Source of the DNA: Isoetes taiwanensis
Taxonomy: Eukaryota; Streptophyta; Lycopodiopsida; Isoetales; Isoetaceae
Direction of reading: 5' to 3'
Assembly (NCBI GenBank): GCA_021234155.1
Contig: JAJEKV010000020.1
Coordinates: 1,124,938 to 1,188,937, forward strand
Length of the DNA: 64,000 nucleotides
Shown here one piece after another: positions 1 to 11,430 of this stretch. The notes below the pieces were generated by a model. The model was not told the origin of the DNA and did not search any database. It was given only the letters and a program-made list of their open reading frames with translations. Numbering within the stretch: position 1 is the first letter of the stretch; the number at the start of each line of letters is the position of its first letter. The position numbers and the translations under genes are program-made.

Positions 1-17
1 CGGGGGGGAGGGGGGAG

Positions 18-627
18 ATGGTTGATTCCCCCTTTCTCGAGGGAGAGAGATCTCGTTTCTTTCTTTCTTTCCATCCATTTTTTGTTCAGGCTTCTTGTGA
101 TCCAATGACTAATGACGAAGACAGGAGGCGGAAATGGCGTTTGCAGAAGCAACGACAAAGAGCAAGCAAGATGAGGCAACAATTGTCAAATGAAAATTTG
201 GATTGGAGTATTGAGCACTTAAAAAATCAATTGCAACATGCAGCCTCCATAATCACAAAAACGTTTTTGGATTTGACAGGTTCGATATCTACAGACTAGA
301 TGAAAGAAGTATGGCATCTAGTGGAGAACAACAAAGTTATGCAGGTTGCAGTGTCTGATAAGGAATAGAGTGTTCACAGTGAAATTGTCGGTAGCATCCA
401 AGAAACCATACAATATGTGAAAGGAGTGGAGTCCAATGACAAATTAGCAGCAAAAAGAGTAGCATTAGTCATGGCACTTGGGAAGGTCAGGCGTGGCAGC
501 AAAAGATTAGCTGCCAAGGCTTTAGGAGGGAAGGAAGAAGAGAAAGGATTCCCTGAGCCAAGAAGTGATTGAAAAAGTTGTGGATTATTGGACAAACTAC
601 ACCAGAGTTTCGCCTAAATTACCTTAA
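18..627 (+). pseudogene. N-terminal relic of a transposase-like ORF
   Basis: One frame reads as protein from 18 to 572, broken by in-frame stops at 297-299, 366-368 and 570-572. Near 565 the coding sense moves to another frame that ends with VVDYWTNYTRVSPK before a stop at 625-627. The opening part is strongly basic (DRRRKWRLQKQRQRAS). A basic start, a helix-rich middle and a 'Y/W...TRVSP' block resemble the N-terminal half of a dispersed RNase H-fold transposase-like family that I recall from animal and land-plant genomes. That assignment is from memory. The relic near 18.4 kb looks like the C-terminal half of the same family. No terminal repeats were found. Confidence 0.4.
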
Positions 628-846
628 TGTGAGCTAGGTATACTATCTGTAGATCAATTTTTTACTAAGTCTTTTTCACGTTTACTAATACTAATATTTT
701 TTATAAGTTGTGAAGTATTGATTCTAATATGATCTGCTAATGGCATTAATCTGCACGTTCTTCTCGTGGTAGCAAGTCTTAGTGCTATTGATGGTTGATA
801 ATGGATCATTTTTTGATATAGTGCTAAGGTTCCTCACCTTTATAAT

Positions 847-965
847 GTTGGTGCCACGTTTAGTAATTGTGTTGATGTTAGTGCCACTGTTAGTGATTTT
901 GTAAATGACTGTGCTAATATTACTAATTTCGTTAATGTTGTTCCACTGTTAGTAATTTTGTCAAT
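847..965 (+). repeat. Four-copy degenerate 30-bp tandem repeat
   Basis: Units begin at 847, 877, 907 and 937 (30, 30, 30 and 29 bp), each like GTTAGTGCCACTGTTAGTGA followed by TTTTGTNAAT. In one frame the unit encodes a decapeptide of the type VSATVSDFVN. The following 200 bp stay rich in TTAGC and GCTAA words. There is no sign of translation beyond the repeat. Confidence 0.6.
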
Positions 966-1162
966 GTTAGCACTAAACTCTGTAGTTAGTGAAGCACCAC
1001 CTACCACTACAGATTAGCAATGTCCTAGCACTGGTTAGTGGTTTGGCTTGCTAAGGGTTATGTTGTAATGCTAATGGAATCAGTAATTAATTCTAAGTTG
1101 CTATTCATTAGCAGTTGTCTTTTCTAGTGGTATTAGCATTAGCATTTACTAAGTAGTTTTCT

Positions 1163-1216
1163 ATTCTTGGAAAGACTCTTCTTGCAAAAACAACAACATC
1201 ATATGGCCGATAAGTG
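1163..1216. repeat. Dispersed direct repeat, copy 1
   Basis: About 50 bp (TCTTGGAAAGACTCTTCTTG, then CAAAAACAACAACATCATAT and GGCCG) recur almost unchanged at 2246-2297. The copies are about 1.1 kb apart in the same orientation. They may be remnants of LTRs or of one local duplication. Confidence 0.6.
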
Positions 1217-1825
1217 AAGTGGCTTTCTTATTGAGCGTTCAAAGTACAAAAGCATAGCAGTAAAAACGATTGGCTAGAAAGATAGAAAGCCAAAATAAAC
1301 CCCGGAAGTAGACAATTACCGAGGGTTTCAATAAGAAATGAGATAAGCCACAATGAATCTCAAAGTCAAAGATTTATCAACTGGAATAAAAACCTCGCCC
1401 TTTCGGGTTTTCGAGGAAAACCATGGAGATAAATAACGGACTAAGAGTCACACAAGTGCATCATCCAACCATCATTGACAATAATCCCCATGCATCTGCA
1501 GTCTTCACGTAACAATTGCAAACTCCAAATGGCCATGAAAGCTTGACAGAGTGCGAAGCCGTTGAAAATTCATCCATAGTTATGAAGCCACGACTCCACC
1601 TCAAATGCGGCTTGAAGATGTCCATAGTCATGAAGCCATGGCCGACCGAATTCAAATGTGACTTGAATAGATCTATAAGAACAAAGAACTTGTAACTGAA
1701 ACACGTTAAGCAACCATTAATCCTGTCAAAATCCATAAACAATCATACGAGAAAATATTTTCAGTTCAATATGAAGCAAGACTGAGCAAGCCACCCATAT
1801 AAAATGAGCATAAGCGAAGGGACGA

Positions 1826-1985
1826 GGAAGAACATCCGCCTAGCCAGGAATGACATCTGCGAACTAGTACGGGGAAGAACATCCGTCCAAACAACTCAAC
1901 TCAGAAAACGGAGGGGGAAAGAACATCTGCCTAGACGAAAGATATCAAATGCAACTAAAGCAGGGAAGAACATCCACCCATAAAT
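1826..1985. repeat. Imperfect 45-bp tandem repeat
   Basis: The phrase GGGAAGAACATCCGCC occurs four times with small changes, at about 1826, 1871, 1914 and 1962. The units are about 45 bp. I see no gene here. Confidence 0.55.
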
Positions 1986-2070
1986 TACAAATGAAGAAAA
2001 CATAAACAAACGAGGTGAAGAAAAAAGACCACATATTCCAAGTATATTGCAAAAGGGCATGGGAGGGTGG

Positions 2071-2260
2071 GAAAGTAGGAAGACAAAACACAAAAAGATG
2101 GAACGCTCAAGAGGAAGGCCGATGATGAAAACCTAGAACTGATGAGATATATAGCCTGTAAAAAAGATCTGATGGAAAGAATAGACGTTCCAAAAAAGGC
2201 CCGTCTTCTCCAAGAATGATGGTTCTATGTTGCCATAGAACCATTGCATTCTTGGGAAGA
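2071..2260. repeat. Dispersed repeat with hairpin, copy 1
   Basis: About 190 bp match 7757-7945 in the same orientation with scattered changes and small indels. Each copy ends in a 9-bp perfect hairpin, GGTTCTATG / CATAGAACC with a 4-base loop (2221-2242 here). This is probably part of an unclassified transposable element. Confidence 0.6.
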
Positions 2261-2297
2261 CTCTTCTTGCAAAAACAACAACATCATATGGCCGAAA
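2246..2297. repeat. Dispersed direct repeat, copy 2
   Basis: This is the partner of 1163-1216, joined directly to the hairpin end of the repeat at 2071-2260. The two repeat families therefore overlap here. Confidence 0.55.
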
Positions 2298-3125
2298 GAA
2301 GAGGAACACTCCACTCACAAACCCTAGGTGCAATGGTAGATGGCAAGAAAATCTAGCGAGAAAGAAAAGATGAGATGCAAGACAAGATAATAGGAGAAAA
2401 AGAAGTCAACAAACATCAAGAAAGAAAAAAGTAATGAAAATTAAATCCTTTTGAGACAACAAGCTTTGAATAAGAGGGAAAGAAGCTCAAAGCATTTTAG
2501 GTGCAAAGAAGTTAAAGCAAGACCCATGAAATTTGAGACTACACAGCCCCAAGCAACGTTGTAGCCAAAGGGAAAATATATAGAAAAGATATAGAAAAGA
2601 TAGGGTTAATCAAGTGTATTGGGTAGTGGCCAAGTTCATTTGAAATGTGCGATTATGCTGAGAAGCATTAGATTGTTTTTCTTCATGCTCTAAAAGTTCT
2701 CCAAGAGATTCTCCAGCAGTGTCCATGACTTGACAATGTTAAGAATCACACTATATAAAAAGGGGTCTAGCAAATAAAAGAGTCTAGGACGAATTGAAAA
2801 TCACTTAACGAATAAAAAGACCAGTACGACTGGTGATGGAAAGCGATGGGGTTTTTGGGATCTAGATGGCATGAATTTGGCATATCAAAGGAAGAAGACG
2901 GTTAGTTTCGAACAAGGAAGAGAACACATATGGAAAAACCTTGGGCCTAAGATGCTTTGCCATGGCACACATGGAAATTTATAAAGGCACAAAAGTTTTC
3001 GATACAGTATGGTTCAACATTGTTTTTCAAAGCTCAAAGAAGAAGAAGAAGAAGAGATTTTAACGTCACGCCCAACAAATAAAAAACAAGAGGCAAGGGG
3101 AAAAACATGGGAAAAATAATGGAAT

Positions 3126-3195
3126 AAATAATGCGCATATAGGGAAAATAGAATTTAAGGAAATAATGCGCACTCAGGGAAAATAGAATATAAGG
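3126..3195. repeat. 35-bp tandem duplication
   Basis: Two adjacent copies of AAATAATGCGC...GGGAAAATAGAAT...AAGG, at 3126-3160 and 3161-3195, with a few changes. Confidence 0.6.
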
Positions 3196-3476
3196 AAAAT
3201 AACGTCCACGTCTTGGATATACAAGAGCAATTACGAACAAATAGAATTTACAAAGCAACCATAGCTACAAAAAATGCAAACGCAACTCAACCACAAAGGG
3301 TTCTTTTCAAAGCACGATGGTGAGAAGTGAATATAAATTGAGGAAAAACAAAACGACTACTATTAGGGAGATGTTACAAAAGGGGCTATTATCCTAGGCA
3401 CAAAAATGCACATGAGATAATGAATGCCTAGGACATATAGAGAAAGAAAAATGTTAATCTAACAAAGTACAAAAAG

Positions 3477-3479
<3 letters not shown>

Positions 3480-3513
<34 letters not shown>

Positions 3514-3565
3514 AAGGCAAGGTTGGTGGGACTTGCACCCACCCACAACCTTGTCAACCAAAACA
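3480..3565 (-). mobile_element. Candidate SINE 3' end with poly(A) tail
   Basis: A run of 33 T (3480-3512) is followed by a segment that reads on the minus strand as GTGGGTGGGTGCAAGTCC and then ACCAACCTTGCC before the poly(A). GGTGCAAGTCC resembles a pol III B box (GGTTCGANTCC) with two changes. A tRNA-like B box ahead of poly(A) fits a tRNA-derived SINE. No A box or target duplication was recognised, so a LINE tail or processed transcript is possible. Confidence 0.35.
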
Positions 3566-3823
3566 TAAAAGGCAAACCGTCTAGGATGCTTATCCTAAGC
3601 AAACAAAGAAGGAAAAAACATCATCGAAGCATAATTTTACAAAGGTTGGAAGTCTATTAGGCAGAACTTTGAGCAAATCTTATAAGCTACATAAGTTGAG
3701 TTGGAAACTATCGATTGCTTGTAAATTGTTTTCAAAGAAAGAAAAGGCAAAAAAGGAACTATCGAATAATATAGTCACCAAGGAAAAAATAGGAAGATGG
3801 CAAAGGAAAAACCAAAAAATCGG

Positions 3824-3942
3824 GTAAGAGAAGTAAGACATAAGAGCAAAGATGGTCAAAGAGAGATCCACAATTGATAAAGGCGTAAATTGAAAAATGG
3901 AAAGCCAAGGTCACCAATCATTAGAAAATAGAGTAAGACATC
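3824..3942. repeat. Direct repeat copy 1 (partner at 4312)
   Basis: About 120 bp (TAAGAGAAGTAAGACATAAG, then AGCAAAGATGGTC and so on) recur at 4312-4455. The second copy carries a 20-30 bp AT-rich insertion near its end. Confidence 0.6.
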
Positions 3943-4311
3943 TAAGCCGCATCCTGAGGGAACTCTTATTTCTCTACATCTGTTGTTATTGGAGACAACT
4001 TAAAAAATGAATGAGATTCCAAATATGTAAGTAATGTTATAATAGACACAAAATGGGGCTATAAGTTCTAAGTAATTAAAATAGTTATCAATAGGTAATG
4101 TTATAATAGGCAAAAAGGGGCGTTATCCCGGACTAGATATTTCACCCAAAAAAGGGCTGGGTTGAACAGCCGAAGAGCCGGATCTCCCGCTCTTAGGCTA
4201 ATAGTCGAGGATAGGCCGAACAACAAAAGGGCATGAAGAGCAGGATTTCCCGCTCACAAACTCAGATTTGGAAGGGCAAGGCCACAAACCTAAAGCAAGG
4301 ATTTGATAGTT

Positions 4312-4455
4312 GGTAAGAGAAGTGAGACATATGAGCAAAGATGGTCAAAGAGAGATCCACCATTGATAAAGGTCTAAATTGACAAATGGAAAGCCATGGT
4401 CACCAATAATTAAGAACAGAGTTAAAAAATAGATAGATAAATAGTAAGACATCTA
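4312..4455. repeat. Direct repeat copy 2
   Basis: Partner of 3824-3942, diverged at scattered positions, with an added GATAGATAAATAG-like stretch. Confidence 0.6.
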
Positions 4456-4866
4456 AAAAAGCACTAGCAAAGAACGAAATCCAAAATAGAGGTGTAAAAA
4501 GAAACTTCCTAAAAATTGAAAAAATAAGGCCAACCGGCTAATAAAAGAAAAGAAAAATAGATGGAGTAAAATTGGCAAGTAAAGGTAAAGTTCCACGTTA
4601 GATAGAAATCGAAGCAAAAACAAACTAGAAACATATGCTAAATAATGAATCTCGGCTTCAAAAGGAGATTTGTTTTGGTTGCCAGGTTGCCAGGTTGAGG
4701 TCCTAAACCCGGGGGGTGCACCTCTATATATGGACAGATGGCATCTGCGTTCGAGGGGTCATAGAAAAACCCCTGTATACGGCTTTTTGGAGTAGAAAAA
4801 CCCATACCATACGGTTTTTCGAACTAACATACAATATAGACCCTATCCGTAGATTTACGATTGATT

Positions 4867-5000
4867 GTGCCAAATTATATAATCCCTTTCCGACTTTACC
4901 TTTTGAAGACCCTTTGTGCCAAATTATATAATCCCTTTCCGACTTTTGTACCTTTTGTGTACCTTTTGTGCCAAATTATATAATCCCTTTCCGACTTTGT
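4867..5000. repeat. Three-copy tandem repeat of about 50 bp
   Basis: GTGCCAAATTATATAATCCC, followed by TTTCCGACTTT, begins at 4867, 4916 and 4968 (spacing 49 and 52 bp). The copies differ mainly in the number of TACCTTTTG words between them. A TATATATGG stretch lies upstream near 4728. Confidence 0.7.
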
Positions 5001-7756
5001 ACCTTTTTCCGTCAAATGGATCAGCTCCCCAAATCGATCATCTACGGAATCTCTCCTTCCCGCCCGTATGAGCTCCCGACCGTATACCTACGACCAAGGC
5101 AATAAAAAACCCCTAAAAGTTCACTCAGTTGGTACATACGTGACCATTGAGTGAACCCCCCTTGGTCCTAAATGCCAGAGCAAGCAAAGGGGCCGATTCG
5201 GTCTTGGATGTACAACCAAAAGAAGAAATAACTTTGGAGACCAAGCACTTTCACATCCTACCAATCAAATAAAATATAGTATACGAACAATCCTAAATAT
5301 ACGTGACCCATGTAAAGATGTCTAAGAGAAAATAAAGGTAAAGGCATAGAAGAATATAGGATGTTTGAGCAGACAAAGTTGTAGAATAATGGAAAAAACA
5401 AGAAAATATCTTCAAACCCCACCTTAGCTATGGTCCGACTAGAAGGGGCTTAATATGTGATAAATTCTAGATTACCATGAAAACGAAAATTGGAAAATGT
5501 GAGGCGAGAGTGATTGTTAAATTGAGGTTATGAACAAACAAGTTATGAGTCGAGAAAATTACGACCACTTGAGGTAATAAACAGATAAGATATAAGGCTT
5601 GAAAAGAATAGAGCTAAGGATGATAATGTGGCATCAAGATGGCAGATCCAGAATGACAGGAACCTTAGAGTGACAGACCTTAGAGAGAAAAACAACGTGA
5701 ACAACAGGCTAAAGATCGAATTACCAAAAACAAAGGAGCCAAAGGGCATTTGATGCAAAAAGATTGAAGCAAGTACCTATATAATCTAAGGCAACTAGGC
5801 AAGAAAGATATCACGAAAGAGCAAGTACCTATGAAATCTAAGGCAACTAGGGAAGGAAGCTGTCAAAAAAGAGACGAGTCCGTAAGAATAATACTTTGGT
5901 TCAAGTGACCACCGTAAAAAATTGTAGCCAACAAGAATAACACAAAAATACCTATTGAACATGGAAAGATTGCCTAGAAAAAACCATGGCATGGGCCTAG
6001 GGAATTAAAGCATTGAATAATAAGGAGAAGGGAAAAACCGACCATTCCCTAGTTGGGACGAAGACCATAAGAACTATCAAGATTCTTTCTTGTGTTTTAT
6101 TGTAAAGGTTCTTCAATAATGAGATAGGGTCGAGTTGACTTAAGGGGAAAGCAGCCCCTCGATTTTCCCTCTTCTTCTTCTTTTTGGGATCTAAATCGTG
6201 ATCACAACCTATATCATATGTGAAGAATCGATTCTCATTGCATTTGCCATAGAAACAAATGTGTAAATGAGATCAAAAGAAAAATGCTCTGCATAAAACA
6301 TGCTCATGAGGCAAATCCGGTGATATCCTGTAGCCTATGAGCTCCGTAAATCAGAGTATATCACGGAGCAAGTCGCCCCAGAGATTATTTTATGTAAAGT
6401 CGGGCGTACCAACAAGAATGAGAGAAGGGAGTTTACTTACTATAAAGTTGGGTAAAACTACCGATTGGGGAATCAGAATACAAAGTCGGGATGAGAGGCT
6501 TACGCATTCAAGCAAGCACTTAGAAAGAAATTGTAAAATATGGTAAGTATAATATTGTAACTAATCCTAATGGCCGATATGGAAAATATGTTGTTGAACC
6601 GTAAAATGGCCCTAACCGGGTTCTGGTCGGTTTTGTGCCGCGGAAAGCGTAGAAGATATAGAAGAAAAGCCGATTGTCTTATTGCCGATACAACACATCC
6701 TCAACCATGTTGCCGATTCATCATTAAAGCTTGATACAAGATAAATTCTCCTACACCTAATAATTCCACAAAGATGACCAAGCAGATATCCTTAAGCTTG
6801 GCCTTTTTGCCAAAAAGGCTCCTAATATTATTCTGTAAAAACCCCAAATATTGCTGGATTAATAGGCCTTAAACAGACATCGCTATGGTGCATGCCTCTC
6901 AAGATATCTCATCCGAAAAAATTTGTTGGGTTGAAAGTGTTGTTTGAAGCAAGAGCAAGACATAGAGGACGCAAAGATGATAGAGGACAAAGGAAAATCA
7001 AAATCCAATGCATGACCCTGACCTACAGCCGACCGCTAAATATGGTCCGGACCGCTTGTGCCAAATCAAGTTAAAAATTGCTCCAAGGCTAAACACATGG
7101 CAGAGAAAAAATAGAAACTAGTCGCTAAAAAATATGCTCTAAGGCTAAACATGGCAAAAGAAAAAATAGAAACTAGCCCCATCGCATCATGAGAACTAGA
7201 GGCCAAAATCTCATCGCTTGTAGCAATGTTTTTCAAGCAAAGAAATTGGACTGCATAAAAGCCGTGAGATGTAGCTTAATAAAATATGTCAATGACTATG
7301 CAACATAATCTACAATAGATCTAGCAAGACATCATAAGTCGTGGATTTTGAAAATATCTAGGAACCTATCCACACAAACCCTACTAGCATCAATAATGGA
7401 TAAAATGGATTCAAGTAAGATCCTTTTTGATGCTTTTAGAACGCTTCTCGCCTAGTGATGATAACAATGAGGGAAAACTAAATGGTACAAGAAGAAAAAA
7501 CAAACCCAGAGAGAGAGAAGCAGAGAACAAAGAATAACATAAAAAGAGAACAATCTTACAAAACAAACATGAAAAAAACAAAGGCCCATCTTCAGAGGCA
7601 TAATGAAAAAGCAAACCACTACAAACTACAAATTGCTAGATGAAAAGAAGCCTATGATTTAAGCACCCTTCTACAAACTACAAACTATTAGATCAAAACA
7701 AGCCTACAATTTAAGCAACTCATCTTAAAAACTCAAGTAAGTAACTACTTAGAAAC
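5001..7756. other. No gene recognised
   Basis: A-rich, heavily stopped sequence on both strands. Short open frames show no family motif. Nothing is supported here beyond low-complexity patches. Confidence 0.5.
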
Positions 7757-7945
7757 ACAGAAAGTAGGGAAGACAAAACAAAAAAGATGGAACGCCAAGA
7801 GGAAGGCCGATGATGAAAACCTAGAACCTATGAGATATATAGCCCGTAGAAAAGATCTGATGGAAAGAATAGACGCCCAGTAAAAGGCCCTGCCTTCTCC
7901 AAGAATGATGGTTCTATGTTGCCATAGAACCATTGTATTCTTATT
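7757..7945. repeat. Dispersed repeat with hairpin, copy 2
   Basis: Partner of 2071-2260. The terminal hairpin GGTTCTATG/CATAGAACC is conserved perfectly at 7910-7931, although the rest has diverged. Confidence 0.6.
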
Positions 7946-8539
7946 CTCAAGCACTAATTCGCCACTAGTTTCCGGGAAGCAAGACAATCCGTGATGTTCA
8001 AATTAAGCAGAGCCTCGAGAAATTAAAGCCTTACTTGTTGTAAAGCCATCTGAATTCAATATCCGGGTTGTTACATTTCCATCAGCGAGAGAATGTCAAT
8101 GAGGGATTCGGGGTGAAAACATGAGAAAAGTCCAGATGGTGCACCGCGCGCATTGCACCGCGGAGTGTAAGATATGTGACCACACCCAGCCTAGTAGGGT
8201 GCAATGTGCAAAGCAAGAGGGTGTAAATATGGTAATGCTCAAAAAACGGGAAGCACTTAGCACCTAAAGCACTTCCAAGCACTTAGCAACCCGTAGTTAT
8301 ACCTCCCACACAACTTTCTCGACCCTGCCTCCCGCCACACCTAGCTTCCGTGCACCTTCCTTTTTGATCCCAATTTGTGTTTCTTTTGTTCGCTTTTCTC
8401 CCGCTTCACATCATAGATCAATTATCCTGAATCCTACATTCGCGGAATCGACATAATGGTAGAGGAGGCGCTATAAATTAGGATTTCGAAGGATACTACT
8501 AAAACCATGGTTTGCGCCTCAGAGCGTATTCAATTACCG

Positions 8540-11157
8540 CAATGTTACACAAGAACAAAGGGAATCAGCTTTGGCAAGAACCCCTCAATTCCAAGTCAAG
8601 GTCAGCACTAAAGTTGTCGCTATTCAAATTACATCCGGCCAAATTGACAGCTTTGTTAAGGATTCTTTATCCGTGATGGGGTTTCAAACAATGAATGTAT
8701 AATTTGCCCTTTGCATTTGCTTGGGAAAATTGCCAAGAAGGTCTTTGAAGATCCCAAGGCTATCAACACCAATGACATGGTGCAATAAAATATGGTTTAC
8801 GGTGCATAGCGGTGCCGAGTTCAGTGGTTTTAAAGAGAAACAAGAATTGATTCAAAGCCTCAGCCGAGCAAAAGAGGTGAAGGGGTAGTAAACTTGATCG
8901 TATTAAACTTGAAACCGACCGGCAGATAGTGACAGAGAATCGAAAAACTTAAGGGATCAAGAAAAACCCAGATGGAAAAAGAAATGCAGGATATAGTTGT
9001 TAGCCCGGCAAACAAGAAAAGTCAAATGACAAAATTTTTTAAAAGGCTAACCAAAAAGACACAAAGATGGAACAATTGAAATCACCGCTTGTTGAAAGAG
9101 GGCCTGCTCATGACACAGAAGTAGAACAGAAAGGAGTTGAGAGAAAGTTAATGTTTGAGGAGTATGCCGCAGAACCATGTGGAGTCATTATGCGCAGACT
9201 CGAGATCCAGATCTGATTTTGAAGAAGGGAAATTTGGAGGCGTAATTAATTCAACTCGGATGGTGACATCAAGGCGCCCAAGGAATATGCAAAAACCTCG
9301 ACAAATAGAGACATCAAGAATTCAACTTTCTCAGATCAACACCATCAAGAGAAATCTTTCGTGTTTTTACAAAATTTTTGTAATGCTTGTGTTTGGATTT
9401 CCCGATAAGTATGTTTTCTTTTAATTTTGGATTGCTCACATGAATATCATGTGATGTGATGCCTTGTTAAAGGAAGGCAAATGTTTGAAATGTGAATGCC
9501 TAGTTCCCGGCTGACCTTTATGTTGAGCTTGGCTTGAGCATTCCTCGCTAGCTTGAGCGGTGTTGCTTCCTTTGATCCTAGATTAAGTTTCCTCGTGAAA
9601 ATCGATTTGGGATCAAAACAAAGTTCCGCAATTGAAGATGTAGTAGATGCACCGACCAATTGAAGTCCCCTTCTACTAGCAAGCACTTAAGAGAAGAAGG
9701 TTGAGACATGTCAGATGATTTCATATTGAAAATGTGAGAATGTTCTCGACTGTGACCCCAATGCAGCTAAGAAGTGGGCGAAAGAAGGGGTCAGCTCGTG
9801 ATGAGAAGATCGAGTATGTCTTAGACACTCCAACCAGAAGAAGCGTAAGCAAGACTGTATAAGAAAAAGCCGATGTGGTTGTGAAGAAGACAGGAAGGAA
9901 AAGAAGACATTGAATAAAGAAGAGACTAGCAAAAAGAAAGGAGGTGGCAAGGCCAAAGCAACTGCTCGTGACCAAAGCCAAGGTTAGAAAGTATCCTTGA
10001 GAGGGGAGAGTGTCAAAAAGAATGATGGAAATCGACGTAGGCAAATGTATCCTTGCAAGGCAATGAAGAAGAGGTTGAGAAGGATATCATGGATGTACAT
10101 AAACTCAACCCTTTGCTGATATTGTAAAAAGTGTGGTTTGAAAGTCTTAAAAGAAGTTCATGAAGCGCCCAATACTAGAACCTCGCACTAAATGTAAAAA
10201 ATAAGTCAGCAAAGACTATCTCAGACAAGATAAAGGTACAAAACTTGCAAAAGAATGATTGAATCCATGAGGGGAATAACAACATCCCCTTGAGCAGAAT
10301 AATTCATTCTGATTGTTTAATTTGAATTTTAAATTATTGTATTCATTATTTGAGTTGTCTTCGTAATCTTCAGAGTGACCAAGTAGTCCAAAGTGATGAG
10401 GACTTAAATGTGTATCCCACCAACTTCCGTGTCTTGTGCTTTTTAATTTAATCTCAATATTTGTAATTTTGAATTTGGTGTGTATTCACTTGATTGTTGT
10501 GAATGTTAGGTCCACTCAAGGCCAAAGTGTAAATGTAGCTTCAAGTTCCAATCGCGACCGCCAATTGTTATTAGGCAAAAAGAGATTGTCGATTCTAGAT
10601 CTTAATGTATGCTCTCGCGGAAGACCTTTTAGAAGAAGTAATCAATTGAGGGATGATGAAAAGATAAACCCCTCAATTATTAAATCAATAACAACTAACA
10701 AAGTAGTTGTATTCAAAGTTCTGAGTACATGCTTTCTTGAGGAAGCATCTTACCTGTATGTGACTTAGCCATTTGTCCCTACATAGAACATATTTAATGT
10801 TCATGAGGTGCTTGATGTCCTATGTCCCGCTTAAGAAAGACAAATTCATCTTCATTTGGGACCAGAGTTTCGCGGATGATGCCTTCAAGTATCCTTTGGA
10901 GTCTCTAATCCTATTTTTATGAAGCCACCCATAAGGTATATGCACTTTCCCCGAAAGTATGGCGTAGTGGCCTTATTGCGTATGATGAGGTTTACAAGAC
11001 ATTTTTGTCTCCCACCATCTACTTCCATCATGGTGCCTACTTTTCACCACTAACCGATGAAATTCTCGGATGTTTATTATTTGTTTCCAATACTTGGTAG
11101 ATGTGCGTCACATGTCAAGATACTTTTAGTCAGTATCAAGAATAACACTAGAGCGCG
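8540..11157 (+). other. Decayed coding-like stretch, family unknown
   Basis: Scattered plus-strand frames of 20-60 codons look like protein, for example EKIEYVLDTPTRRSVSKT near 9.8 kb and a lysine-rich stretch after it. They are broken by stops and frame changes. They may be pieces of one transposable-element ORF running toward 11.4 kb. I do not recognise the family. Confidence 0.25.
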
Positions 11158-11430
11158 GTAATGTTATACAAGTATTTCCCCGGTGTTCTTGAAGAATTAT
11201 TCCAGCGTGACATCGAAAGTGCATAAGAACCGGGCCGTCGCGCTTACAATGCTAAGGGCCGATTCAAAGGGTTAGTTGATGCACACGTAAATGTCTTTAG
11301 TGCACTGCTTGGTTCATCTACGGGTTTTAGATTCCCCATCCGTATAAACTTTTGTAAATTGCCTCAATTTTGTTACATAGAGGCATATAACTATGTGAGT
11401 GTGATTTGCCCATTTTGTACGATACTATGA
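11158..11430 (+). pseudogene. Unrecognised coding relic
   Basis: A single frame reads as plausible protein for about 90 codons with one internal TAA (11224-11226). It starts VMLYKYFPGVLEELFQRDIE and continues through GRRAYNAKGRFKG, FSALLGSSTGFRF and CKLPQFCYIEAYNYVSV to a TGA at 11428-11430. Composition and continuity look coding, but I do not recognise the family. Its position after the broken frames of 8.5-11.1 kb suggests the tail of one degenerate element. Confidence 0.3.

Noticed and set aside
3480-3512. Terminator-like T run
   Set aside because: The 33-base T tract is better read as the poly(A) tail of a minus-strand retroposon.
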